Shown: positions 15,854 to 22,860, counted from the first letter of the stretch. The stretch is DNA of 30,662 nucleotides from an uncultured Eisenbergiella sp. (GCA_947626725.1 CANQTI010000004.1:1-30662); one strand, 5' to 3'. The notes: generated by a model not told the origin, from the sequence alone. Made by a program: numbers and translations.

Positions 15854-16239
15854 GTTTTTCCCTTCCCGCCTGCTGCCGCCGGATGCTTCCCGTCGGCCGG
15901 CTTTCTCCATTTTCTGTACGTTACGCTTTCCCTTGTCCATCCCGGATACAGGAAGCGCATATGATCCTCCAGCATCCGGATCATCTCTTTGCGGCGTCCC
16001 TGGTTCCCGTTGTCCATCATCTCATGATGATACCGGCACCCGCATACGCCATTCTCTTTCACACCCATCCCCAGCGCCGACCGCGGGACGATGTGCATGA
16101 TCTCTACCGGACCTCTGCCCCAGAGTGGGGCATATTCCATGTGATATTCCCGCTCGCAGAAAAAGCAGCGGTCTTTGTCACGTTCATGGATCGCTTTTCG
16201 TTCTTTTGCGGAGAATTCCGTCTTTCTGGTCAGCTTCAC
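15850..16239 (-). CDS. HNH endonuclease-like protein
   Basis: A 129-aa protein with a Cys pair C-F-F-C at residues 25-28, then I-M-H-I-V-P-R-S near 47-54. A later N-G-V-C-G-C-R-Y-H-H-E stretch near 63-73 is arranged as in small HNH nucleases with a zinc-binding scaffold. The last 30 residues are basic and low in complexity (Gly/Ala/Lys). It overlaps the 466-aa gene upstream by 4 bp and the small gene downstream by 4 bp, so it is part of the early operon. It is the second HNH gene in this prophage and is distinct from the terminase-linked one. Target and role are unknown. Confidence 0.85.
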   Translation of the reverse strand: MKLTRKTEFSAKERKAIHERDKDRCFFCEREYHMEYAPLWGRGPVEIMHIVPRSALGMGVKENGVCGCRYHHEMMDNGNQGRRKEMIRMLEDHMRFLYPGWTRESVTYRKWRKPADGKHPAAAGGKGKT

Positions 16240-17636
16240 TCATTCCCCTCCAGATCGTCAAAACTCATCTGCCCCTCCAGCTCTTTTTCCTCTTCCGGAA
16301 GCGGATCCACCTGCACTACACAGTATCCCGGCACGATCCCGCTGTGATCCTCCGTCATGTGGGTGATGCGCAGGAGAAGGACATTTCCCGTTGTTTCCCC
16401 TTTGTCCTGTTCCTCCAGGCGGAGCGTGTTTCCCACCCGGTACGGATTTCCCATCTTCAGGATCATGTAGCGCTGGCCGCCCCTTATATCCTTCACCATG
16501 CTCTTCCCGACCGGCAGCGGATACACGGCGTCCACAGGCGGCAGCTCGACCGGCTTTCTCTCCGGTTTCGGCTCCTTCCATTTATCGGCCTCGCTCTTCC
16601 GGCCTGCTGCCGGCGGCCGGTCATACGGCTTCAGGTCCTCCGGCACGGGCGCAAAGTCTTCCTCATCCGGCGTTTCTTTTGCATCCTGACCGCCCGCCCC
16701 GTCTGCTGCCGTGCCGTCCTCTTTCTCTTCCTCTCCGTCCGTCTCTTCCCCTGTCTGTTGCGACGTCGCAACGGGCAAATTTCCTTGATTTGACTGGGCG
16801 GGAACGGCTTTTTCCCCTGCTGCCTCTTTGCCGTAAAAGGCGCCCCATACATCCGCCGGATCACATGCGCCATAAATCGTCAAAACGATGTCCAAAAGCT
16901 CTTTCCATGTCAGCGATACCGGCTCCGGCTTCGTCATCAGCTTGTATTTGACCCCAAATCCCCATTCATACAGGAACAGGAACACGATTCCTTTCCTGTG
17001 AGAAGCCTGACCGGACGGCGCCATCAGCTCCGCCGCCTGTTTATCGTCCCGCGGCTCCCGCCGGATGCATTCCATGACCCCGTTCAGCGTCTCTTTCTTT
17101 CCCCGGAAGAAGTCGATCAGGCACTTCTCCAGAGGCGTCCGCGCCCAGTCATTTACCGGGTGAACCGCCGTTTTTGCATCAGCGCTCCCCGCCGCTTCCT
17201 CTGCCGGATTCTCCGACTCCTCCTCTTTCTGCACTTCGTCCGGATCCATCGCCGAAAACTGTTTCAGTTCCCGGATCTCCCGCACCGTGGACCGCTCCGT
17301 GAGAAGCTGTATCTCGCTGTCTGAAAGCGTCAGCATCTCGGATAGCTTAGACGATGAGAAACCTCTGAACTCCTCCCGGAGCTCCAGGGAGTTTCCTCCC
17401 TCCGAATACCGTTCGTTGATCGCGATAAACCGGCTCACCGTGCTTTTGCTCAATCCATACTCCTGCCGTGCAAAATCGAAGATATCCGCCGCGCCGCCGT
17501 ACATACCGGAATCCCGGATCTGTTTCAGCCGATAGCCTATGTAAACAAAATTGTTGGCGGTCTCCTCCAGCTTCTGTCGTATGTCCTCTTTCCACTGCAC
17601 CCACTGCTCCAGGGTGATCTGCGTATATTCTTCCAT
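16236..17636 (-). CDS. ParB-like N-terminus with C-terminal DUF3850/ASCH-like domain; long acidic linker
   Basis: A 466-aa protein. Residues 1-120 are helical and hold a KorB/ParB-like HTH (G-L-S-K-S-T-V-S-R-F-I-A-I-N near 62-75, then S-S-S-K-L-S-E-M-L). A mid part (about 165-270) has an R-T-P-L-E-K-C-L-I-D-F-F pattern seen in clostridial phage and plasmid proteins. Residues 275-370 form an acidic, Pro/Glu/Gly-rich linker. The C-terminus (about 385-455) resembles DUF3850, an ASCH-like fold: G-x-Q-R-Y-M-I-L-K-M-G-N-P-Y-R-V-G-N-T-L-R-L-E-E. DNA or RNA binding is likely; function is unknown. Start ATG 17636 has AAGGAGG 6 nt upstream. It lies directly after PcfJ in the operon. Confidence 0.7.
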   Translation of the reverse strand: MEEYTQITLEQWVQWKEDIRQKLEETANNFVYIGYRLKQIRDSGMYGGAADIFDFARQEYGLSKSTVSRFIAINERYSEGGNSLELREEFRGFSSSKLSEMLTLSDSEIQLLTERSTVREIRELKQFSAMDPDEVQKEEESENPAEEAAGSADAKTAVHPVNDWARTPLEKCLIDFFRGKKETLNGVMECIRREPRDDKQAAELMAPSGQASHRKGIVFLFLYEWGFGVKYKLMTKPEPVSLTWKELLDIVLTIYGACDPADVWGAFYGKEAAGEKAVPAQSNQGNLPVATSQQTGEETDGEEEKEDGTAADGAGGQDAKETPDEEDFAPVPEDLKPYDRPPAAGRKSEADKWKEPKPERKPVELPPVDAVYPLPVGKSMVKDIRGGQRYMILKMGNPYRVGNTLRLEEQDKGETTGNVLLLRITHMTEDHSGIVPGYCVVQVDPLPEEEKELEGQMSFDDLEGNE

Positions 17637-17646
17637 GTGCTCCTCC

Positions 17647-19818
17647 TTACGCCCTCAGCAGGATCCTTTCTTCCGTTTCCTCTGCCTCTCCGATCTGCCC
17701 GCATTTCAACCGGGTCACATAGGCATTGAGCCATCTGTCCATATTTTCCTTGTCCGTCTTTTTGTCGTTTGCTCCATACCATTGTATGAGTTCCAGATTC
17801 CGCGTCCCGATCTCCACCGTGATATAGGGGACGTCCGGCTCTTTCCTGGTCCGCAGGAATAGGATCGTCGTGATGTCATCGTTGTGCTTCCGCAGATAAT
17901 CGTCACCGCCGACGCAGTGATGCAGGATCCTCCCCTCCATGACGATCTCCCCCGCGTCTCTGGCCGGGCGAATGCAAAAATTTTCGTCCTCATAACAAAA
18001 TTTTCTCCGGAGCCTTCGGTAGTTCTTCCCGATCAGTGGATATTTCAGGTTCACTTCTTTTAACTGCAGATTTGCTTTCTCCCGGTTATACTCTGTCACC
18101 ATCTTCTGATGTTCTCTGTTCAGATCCTTCGGCGCCTGATAGATTGTATTGCTCATGTCATATTCCAGCGCCTTCCTCATGTTCAGATAATCAAAATATG
18201 TCCGGGCAACGTCCCGCAGCCTCGACTCTGCCCCGCAGCACCCGGTTCCATACTCGACGCCGGCGTATTTCCCGATCAGGTTCAACACCTTCTGGATCCC
18301 CATGTACTTCAGCACTTCGGTCCATTCTCCCGTCTCCACTCCGATCTCCGCCAGCTTCTCTATCTGCTCGTCCGTCCAGTGCTGTCCCAGCCTCTTTTCG
18401 AGCTTCATGACATCCAGGATGCTCTCCTCTCCCTGATATCTGATGAGCTGTCTGATATGCTCCTTTCGGATTCCCAGGAACGTGTCTACCCGTTTTCCGT
18501 ACTCACTGGCCACTATCCCGGTACTGTATTTCAGAATCCTCCTTACCACCTTGATCAGCCCCAGCTTCGTCAGCATCTCGATCTGCGGCATTTTTATATA
18601 CTGCGCTGCATAAACTGTCGGGTTAATGTACGCATCCTCCGCCATTTCATATTCCCGCATGGCGCTGTACTGGAGAAGCGTCCCCTGCATGGCCTCATAC
18701 GTCTCTTCGAGGATCGGGGCCGGCCAGATGGTTATGTTCGCCATGCCGTACAGGTTGCAATCATCCCAGAAGTCCTTCCCCAGGAAGGAATCATGTTTGT
18801 GGAAGTCTGTCTGAGGTTCCCTGCCCTCCTCAAAGTACGTCCTGGCAATTTCGATTCCGCTGACTTCCTCGCAGGCATTCTTCATTACCTTCTCTTTCCC
18901 CTCGCAGAGAAGCCCCAGCAGGTATTTCTTTTCCAGTTCGATGTATCTGAACACCATTCCTGTCTTTTTATACTTCTGACCGAGGAAGACGTGGGCTTTT
19001 TTGCTGTATGAATCCTTCATCTTTCCCTGGGGCTTCCATTCTCCCCGCGCTCCACACATCGGGCAGTTTCCAAAGCTCCCCTCCCTCGGTTCTTCGACCA
19101 TCTGTTCGAACTGGCTCTCAAAGCTGATCCCTGGCTTCCAGCGCCGCTCTGTTACGCCTCCGCACTTTGAACATGCGATCCTTACCCTGACGCCGTGCTT
19201 TTTGTAATACAGATAATGCTTCTCCCGAAAGATCACCCGATCGGCGTATTCCAGGATCCGATCCTCCGGAAGCTCCGGCGTATTATCCGCCCGTTCCTTC
19301 AATGCCTGCTGCCGGCGCGCGTATATCCGGCTTCTCCTCCTCTCCTGCTCTTCGCCGCAGATATACCGCTGCCTTTCATCAATGTATTCCCACCAGTGCT
19401 CATCTTCCCACTGCGCAAGATGCGACCGTCTGTATCCATTGCAGAATTCTTTGATCCGTTTCAGATCCTCTTTGGAATTCAGGACATTTTCCCGTGCTAT
19501 GAAACCATCCGATTTTCTGATCCGCTCATCATCCTCACTCCAGATGAGATTATGGCTGTCCCATGTGGTTCCCATGATCTTTCCTCTCGACCATTCCCCA
19601 CGTCCCACAAACCATGTCCCAAAGTCTTTTTCCGTCAGTACAATTCTTACCACCGGCGCTTCTTTTTCCGACCTCTTGTTTCTGTACACCTCCAGAAACA
19701 GGTGCGCTTCCCCTGCGATCTCCATCGTGGCCGTCACACCGACGAACTCCACGTCCTTTTTCCTGCTGATCCGTTTCAGACCAATAAACGGGATCTTCTC
19801 AATCGCCTTCTTTTTCAT
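17647..19818 (-). CDS. pcfJ: PcfJ-like protein
   Basis: A 723-aa protein from ATG 19818, which has GGGAGG upstream and overlaps the PcfK stop; the extra upstream frame to 19890 is shadow. A zinc-ribbon-like unit C-S-K-C-G ... C-P-M-C-G lies at residues 216-219 and 252-255. The C-terminal PcfJ domain shows the hallmark H-H-C-V-G-G near 633-638, then I-L-F-L-R and Q-W-Y-G-A-N-D. PcfJ was named on the conjugative plasmid pCF10, and homologues occur in integrative elements and phages, nearly always beside PcfK; the molecular role is unknown. It is an intact, full-length member of the family. Confidence 0.9.
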   Translation of the reverse strand: MKKKAIEKIPFIGLKRISRKKDVEFVGVTATMEIAGEAHLFLEVYRNKRSEKEAPVVRIVLTEKDFGTWFVGRGEWSRGKIMGTTWDSHNLIWSEDDERIRKSDGFIARENVLNSKEDLKRIKEFCNGYRRSHLAQWEDEHWWEYIDERQRYICGEEQERRRSRIYARRQQALKERADNTPELPEDRILEYADRVIFREKHYLYYKKHGVRVRIACSKCGGVTERRWKPGISFESQFEQMVEEPREGSFGNCPMCGARGEWKPQGKMKDSYSKKAHVFLGQKYKKTGMVFRYIELEKKYLLGLLCEGKEKVMKNACEEVSGIEIARTYFEEGREPQTDFHKHDSFLGKDFWDDCNLYGMANITIWPAPILEETYEAMQGTLLQYSAMREYEMAEDAYINPTVYAAQYIKMPQIEMLTKLGLIKVVRRILKYSTGIVASEYGKRVDTFLGIRKEHIRQLIRYQGEESILDVMKLEKRLGQHWTDEQIEKLAEIGVETGEWTEVLKYMGIQKVLNLIGKYAGVEYGTGCCGAESRLRDVARTYFDYLNMRKALEYDMSNTIYQAPKDLNREHQKMVTEYNREKANLQLKEVNLKYPLIGKNYRRLRRKFCYEDENFCIRPARDAGEIVMEGRILHHCVGGDDYLRKHNDDITTILFLRTRKEPDVPYITVEIGTRNLELIQWYGANDKKTDKENMDRWLNAYVTRLKCGQIGEAEETEERILLRA

Positions 19819-20306
19819 CTCGCGCCTCCCAGGTAATATTCCGTGATGATCTTCTTTGCCGTTCCCATCCCTGGGATCCCCAGCGTACATTTTCCCGCTG
19901 AGACGCCTGCTGCCTTCATGATCTTCGTATCTACCGGATGCTGATGTTTAAATCCCCATGTCAGCAGCGCCGCAATGCAGCCCTCCAGGCTCTTTCCCTT
20001 CTTCCGTACTGCCTTCGCTACTTCCGGATGTTCAAAGCACTGGGCCTTGATATATTCCACCCAGTCCTCCATGATCTCCGCACAGTCCACTTTTTGGGAC
20101 TCCACCTCGATTTTCCCGATGGCCGCCGTCATGTCGTCGCACAGATAGAGCAGGTCTCCTTCTACAAACGCTTCCAGAACGTCCGCATCGATCCCGTTCT
20201 CCGCGGCCAGCACCTTCAGGCTCTCTATATCTCCCTCGCGTCTTAGATTCACCGCAGTCTCATTGATCCCTGCGGCATCGCCAAATTCTCCGAATCGTTC
20301 AAACAT
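19815..20306 (-). CDS. pcfK: PcfK-like protein
   Basis: A 163-aa acidic helical protein upstream of PcfJ, its usual partner. Visible features are the C-I-A-A-L-L-T-W-G-F-K-H-Q-H-P-V-D motif at about residues 109-125 and the C-terminal G-I-P-G-M-G-T-A-K-K-I-I-x-E-Y-Y stretch, both typical of PcfK-like proteins from conjugative elements and phages. Its role is unknown; linkage with Rep suggests replication or DNA processing (inference). Start ATG 20306 has AAGGAG upstream and overlaps the RNase H-like gene by 58 bp. Confidence 0.86.
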   Translation of the reverse strand: MFERFGEFGDAAGINETAVNLRREGDIESLKVLAAENGIDADVLEAFVEGDLLYLCDDMTAAIGKIEVESQKVDCAEIMEDWVEYIKAQCFEHPEVAKAVRKKGKSLEGCIAALLTWGFKHQHPVDTKIMKAAGVSAGKCTLGIPGMGTAKKIITEYYLGGAR

Positions 20307-20749
20307 GCCTTTCTCTCCTTATCTTTTTTCTCTGTCTCAGCCTGGAGCCAGATCCGATACGGATGCGGCTCTCCCACGCGGAAGGAAACCAGATGCTTCC
20401 CCAGTATTTCCGCGATCTTTTGCCATTCCTCCCGGTTGGCCACGGGTTTCCCGCGCCGGTTCTCCCATCCCGCTTTCACCCAGTCATTAAGCCATTTCTG
20501 CGCTCCCATCTGCAGGTACCTGCTGTCCGTATGGATCTCCACCTCGCAGGGCTTTTTCAGGCGCTCCATGGCCTCCCGGAAGATCCGCAGATGCGCCTGG
20601 TGTTCCGTCACATCCGCCAGCGTCCCCTGCTTCGTCAATGTTACCGGCCCTTTCTCCGTGACATATTCCAGGAGGAAGGTATAAGAGCCCGACTTCACCC
20701 CCGGCCCCCTTACGGTGGTATATATGTACAGGTTCACCCGGTCCATCAT
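20249..20749 (-). CDS. RNase H-like protein, probably lacking the first catalytic Asp
   Basis: A 166-aa protein started at ATG 20749 (or the adjacent ATG 20746), just after GGAGAAAAGG; the longer frame to 20794 overlaps Rep and is rejected. It follows the RNase HI pattern: a first strand (V-N-L-Y-I-Y-T-T-V-R) and a helix after T-E-H-Q-A-H-L. Then come the H-T-D-S-R-Y-L motif near residues 80-86 and N-R-R-G-K-P-V-A-N-R-E-E-W, the usual substrate-handling region. The first strand has T-T where active enzymes have T-D-G-S, and the final Asp is not obvious (H-P-Y-R-I-W-L). The fold assignment is good, activity doubtful. It is linked to Rep and PcfK. Confidence 0.75.
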   Translation of the reverse strand: MMDRVNLYIYTTVRGPGVKSGSYTFLLEYVTEKGPVTLTKQGTLADVTEHQAHLRIFREAMERLKKPCEVEIHTDSRYLQMGAQKWLNDWVKAGWENRRGKPVANREEWQKIAEILGKHLVSFRVGEPHPYRIWLQAETEKKDKERKACLNDSENLAMPQGSMRLR

Positions 20750-21411
20750 CGCCTTTTCTCCCTCACTCTCTGCTTTCTTTTCGCCGGCTTCCATCCCGGG
20801 AGCCGCACCAGCAGGTAACTGAACGTCTCATGCCCGTCAAACAGGCTCACGCCGCGCCGGACGCTGTCTCTGTCCAGGTAAAAGCCCTTCGGTACCCTGA
20901 CCTCGCCCAGCTCCCGGCTCTTGATCTCCCGCTCTTTCCCGGGCTTCGGCTTTTTCAGCCCGCGGGACGGATACCAGAGTTTCTTTGACTCCCTGTTTTC
21001 CGTCTCCATGGTCGTTTTTGCATACTTCACAAAATACTCCGCCACCCGCCGGTAGTTGCCGTCCGTGTACAGCGGATCCACATGGATCCCGCCCAGCGTC
21101 CAGCTCTCCCGCAGAACGGACAGCGGAGCCTCCGTCATAATAAGGTGGTGGTGGCGGGCGCCTTTCTTTCCCACCTCCACCACCCGAATGCATTTCGGCG
21201 GCGGCAGCCCCAGCTTTTTCATGCGGCGCTTCACCTTGTCCCAAAAATTTCGAAAATCCCTATGCATCCTCAGAGAATCCTCCGGCCTGCTCTCCCGCCG
21301 ATAGTCCAGCGTCACCATCAGATCCCCGTCCCGGAAGTTCTCATTCATGGCAAGCGTCAGCATGACCGTGGACCTTCTGAGGTTCCCCTGCCTCTGCGCC
21401 TCACTCGTCAC
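20746..21411 (-). CDS. HUH rolling-circle-type replication initiator (Rep)
   Basis: A 221-aa protein from GTG 21411, which has AAGGGAG 5 nt upstream. Features of HUH relaxase/Rep proteins are a first motif D-L-M-V-T-L-D-Y near residues 30-37 and the metal-binding cluster G-A-R-H-H-H-L-I-M (His 87-89). The candidate nicking tyrosine is in A-E-Y-F-V-K-Y-A-K (Tyr 126 or 130). In frame upstream, an ATG at 21510 begins sequence that looks like the normal N-terminus of such proteins, but a TAG at 21465-21463 interrupts it after 15 codons. The GTG product keeps the whole catalytic core. A hairpin-rich leader and an antisense RNA candidate lie just upstream. It probably starts phage genome replication (inference). 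Confidence 0.82.
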   Translation of the reverse strand: MTSEAQRQGNLRRSTVMLTLAMNENFRDGDLMVTLDYRRESRPEDSLRMHRDFRNFWDKVKRRMKKLGLPPPKCIRVVEVGKKGARHHHLIMTEAPLSVLRESWTLGGIHVDPLYTDGNYRRVAEYFVKYAKTTMETENRESKKLWYPSRGLKKPKPGKEREIKSRELGEVRVPKGFYLDRDSVRRGVSLFDGHETFSYLLVRLPGWKPAKRKQRVREKRR

Positions 21412-21552
21412 ACCGGCTCCCTTACCCCTGGCTCCTTTGTGGTTCCCGGATCCTTTATACTGCTACACCATCACCGTCCTGCCCGCTTTTGTCCGCTTCT
21501 CTGTTACCATCTTCCGTACGCCTTTCGTTAATATCCTTAACCAAGCTGTAAA

Positions 21553-21574
21553 GCGGGCCAAAACCCGCATTTTT
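21553..21574 (+). terminator. Short hairpin with T-run upstream of Rep
   Basis: The arms GCGGG (21553-21557) and CCCGC (21564-21568) enclose a 6-nt loop and are followed by ATTTTT on the plus strand. The 5-bp stem is weak for a terminator. It could stop antisense transcription of rep, or fold in the rep leader in the other direction. Confidence 0.4.
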
Positions 21575-21576
21575 AC

Positions 21577-21605
21577 TTGACATTCCGCGTCCGAAGATGT
21601 ATGAT
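21577..21605 (+). promoter_or_regulatory. Consensus sigma-70 promoter facing away from rep
   Basis: TTGACA (21577-21582), a spacer of exactly 17 bp, then TATGAT (21600-21605): one mismatch from the full consensus. Predicted transcription starts near 21612, on the strand opposite the prophage operon. No plus-strand gene follows, only a terminator about 30 nt downstream, which points to a small RNA. Confidence 0.8.
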
Positions 21606-21636
21606 AATGACAAGGGTTTTTGTCCATCTTCGGACG
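21588..21636. repeat. 12-bp perfect inverted repeat around the antisense promoter
   Basis: CGTCCGAAGATG (21588-21599) lies in the promoter spacer and its exact reverse complement lies at 21625-21636 inside the predicted transcript, 25 bp apart, with the -10 box between them. This is either an operator pair for a regulator or a stem in the opposite-strand rep leader. Confidence 0.8.
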
Positions 21637-21667
21637 TGGGCACGTGCGTCAACACGTGCCCTTTTTA
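21612..21667 (+). ncRNA. Candidate antisense small RNA opposite the rep leader (about 56 nt)
   Basis: A consensus promoter ends at 21605 and a perfect 9-bp terminator stem with T5 ends at 21666, so transcription should give an RNA of about 55 nt with a short single-stranded 5' part and a stable 3' hairpin. The same DNA on the minus strand is the leader read into rep. This layout resembles the countertranscript RNAs that control Rep synthesis on rolling-circle and related plasmids. Role is inferred from layout; the RNA family is not one I recognise. Confidence 0.6.
21638..21666 (+). terminator. Perfect intrinsic terminator of the antisense RNA
   Basis: GGGCACGTG (21638-21646), the loop CGTCAA, then CACGTGCCC (21653-21661) followed directly by five T. 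There is a T-run only on the plus-strand side, so it is directional. Confidence 0.85.
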
Positions 21668-21686
21668 TTGCTTTCCCGTATGTATG

Positions 21687-21959
21687 TCATATTGTCCTGA
21701 TCTGCCCCACAGCAGTCTTTTCCATTGCCTTGATCACGAGGTTCTCCGGGAACTCTCCCGCCACGATGATCTGTCCTTTTTCCCCGCGCACCCCGAAGAG
21801 CTTGTCCCTTTCCTTCTGATCCAATCCCACAAACACCGCCACGTTCATCGCCGTCTCGTAACAATGCATCGCCTGGCGGTACTGTCTGTTCTTCATATGT
21901 CCCCGGAACAGGAACGCCTGGTCATGCAGTTTCCTCACAATCCCCTTTTCATCCAGCAT
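21687..21959 (-). CDS. Small unknown phage protein
   Basis: A 90-aa protein from ATG 21959, with GGAGAGAGGG just upstream; the longer frame is a shadow of the gene before it. It is helical in the first part (L-H-D-Q-A-F-L-F-R-G-H-M-K-N-R-Q-Y-R-Q-A-M-H) and has V-F-V-G-L-D-Q-K-E-R-D-K-L-F-G-V-R in the middle. I do not recognise it. Its position, before the rep leader and after other small early genes, and its conserved look suggest a real early phage gene. It overlaps the upstream gene by 11 bp. Confidence 0.68.
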   Translation of the reverse strand: MLDEKGIVRKLHDQAFLFRGHMKNRQYRQAMHCYETAMNVAVFVGLDQKERDKLFGVRGEKGQIIVAGEFPENLVIKAMEKTAVGQIRTI

Positions 21960-22326
21960 CCCTCTCTCCTCTCCCGGCAGCCAGCCTGTCCGCTGCCGCG
22001 CGCATAAGCCGCACCCGGTGTTCATGGGCTGCCGCTTTCCGCTCATGCTCCGCTGCTTTCTCCCGGAAATACGCCTGCAGTCTCCTTTTTGCGTCCGCAT
22101 CTCCCGCGATCCACAGTTCGTCCCCCAGATCCACCAGCACGGCGTCCGGATAGAGCAGCCGCACCGCCGGCATACATTCCTGCATCAGCCCCCGGCTGGT
22201 CGCCATACACACCCCGCCGCTGCGCGCCATCTCCGCCAGGATACAATCCAGCCGCCCACGGAGCCTTGTCCCACACGGCGGGATTCCCTGGCTCACTGTC
22301 TGTATAAATATGCTCTGCATCTTCAT
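21949..22326 (-). CDS. Small unknown phage protein
   Basis: A 125-aa protein from ATG 22326, which overlaps the upstream stop as ATGA. The first 75 residues form a mixed region with repeated Cys (residues 18, 28, 40, 51) and L-L-Y-P-D-A-V-L-V-D-L-G-D-E-L-W-I-A. The last 50 form an Arg/Ala/Glu-rich helix, likely a coiled coil (A-A-E-H-E-R-K-A-A-A-H-E-H-R). I do not recognise a family. It belongs to the early operon by spacing. Confidence 0.62.
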   Translation of the reverse strand: MKMQSIFIQTVSQGIPPCGTRLRGRLDCILAEMARSGGVCMATSRGLMQECMPAVRLLYPDAVLVDLGDELWIAGDADAKRRLQAYFREKAAEHERKAAAHEHRVRLMRAAADRLAAGRGERDAG

Positions 22327-22616
22327 TTATCCTCCTCTCCATTGATCAATATGTTCGCGAGGCAGTTCCGCGTCTCCCATTCCATTTCTCCCAGGGCATA
22401 CAATGTCACCACGATCCCCTGCAGGCATTCCGTCGCCTGAATATCTTTTATTTGCAGTTTTTCATAATCTTCTCCATCCAAATGGAAGTCCCGCTTCTCT
22501 TTCCTTGCTCTGCGCCACTGGCTGATATTTTCCCTGCATATCTCTGCGAGAAAATGACTCTTTTCCTGCAGCTTCTCCACAAACTCATCCAGCGTATCCG
22601 CCTTGATCTTTTCCAC
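22323..22616 (-). CDS. Small unknown phage protein
   Basis: A 97-aa protein. The start is GTG at 22616, chosen because AAAGGAGG ends 7 nt before it; the open frame to 22670 overlaps the HTH gene and has no ribosome site. It is charged and helical with D-E-F-V-E-K-L-Q-E-K-S near the N-terminus and W-R-R-A-R-K-E-K-R-D-F near 35. The C-terminal part, L-Q-G-I-V-V-T-L-Y-A-L-G-E-M-E, is more hydrophobic. I do not recognise it. Confidence 0.65.
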   Translation of the reverse strand: MEKIKADTLDEFVEKLQEKSHFLAEICRENISQWRRARKEKRDFHLDGEDYEKLQIKDIQATECLQGIVVTLYALGEMEWETRNCLANILINGEEDK

Positions 22617-22629
22617 GGCCTGTCCTCCT

Positions 22630-22833
22630 TTATATCCCAAGCCCGATTGCTCTCTGTGCAATTTCGGCACTGTATTCGCGTTCGCCTCCTTCTGTTCCGC
22701 GATCGATCTCTCGATATACTGTTGCTACATGAATTCCAATTATCTCGGCAATCTCTTTTGGTTTTGCCCCATCCCTGCACATTTTTTCGATTCGCTGTCT
22801 GTCCCTGAACGTCAGCCGTTTATATCGTCCCAC
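22630..22833 (-). CDS. Small HTH protein (IS30 transposase N-terminal type HTH)
   Basis: A 67-aa protein from GTG 22833, seven nt after AAAGGAGG; the frame to 22884 crosses a hairpin and is rejected. The sequence Y-K-R-L-T-F-R-D-R-Q-R-I-E-K-M-C, then K-P-K-E-I-A-E-I-I-G-I-H-V-A-T-V-Y-R-E-I-D-R-G, is the helix-turn-helix seen at the N-terminus of IS30-family transposases. It is also found as free small regulators in phages and conjugative elements. There is no transposase catalytic part. It is the first phage gene after the junction and may regulate the early operon (inference). Confidence 0.8.
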   Translation of the reverse strand: MGRYKRLTFRDRQRIEKMCRDGAKPKEIAEIIGIHVATVYREIDRGTEGGEREYSAEIAQRAIGLGI

Positions 22834-22860
22834 CAGCTTTCCTCCTTTCTGTCCTTTTGT

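Larger units (their letters stand above)
1..22860 (-). mobile_element. Prophage (HK97-type siphovirus), partial: replication, packaging, head and tail modules
   Basis: Nearly every base from the left edge to about 22,830 is covered by minus-strand genes in the classic order small early genes, replication, late regulator, TerS, TerL, portal, protease, capsid, connectors, tail tube, chaperone, tape measure, Dit, tail endopeptidase. The tape measure protein and tail tube chaperone pair indicate a long-tailed phage, and a prohead protease with a scaffold-fused capsid indicates HK97-type heads. Lysis genes, integrase and CI-like repressor are not in view. The right boundary is placed at the hairpins near 22,861-22,966 because the next gene, yerC, is a normal chromosomal gene. 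No attachment site could be identified, since the other end is outside the window. Confidence 0.93.

Noticed and set aside
21455..21655. A 66-codon minus-strand ORF in the rep leader
   Set aside because: It starts with GTG inside the terminator stem without a ribosome site, and its sequence is explained by the hairpin DNA and the out-of-frame rep start.
22630..22833. IS30 transposase remnant
   Set aside because: Only the HTH is present, with its own strong ribosome site and stop; no inverted repeats or DDE remnants, so a stand-alone regulator is more likely.
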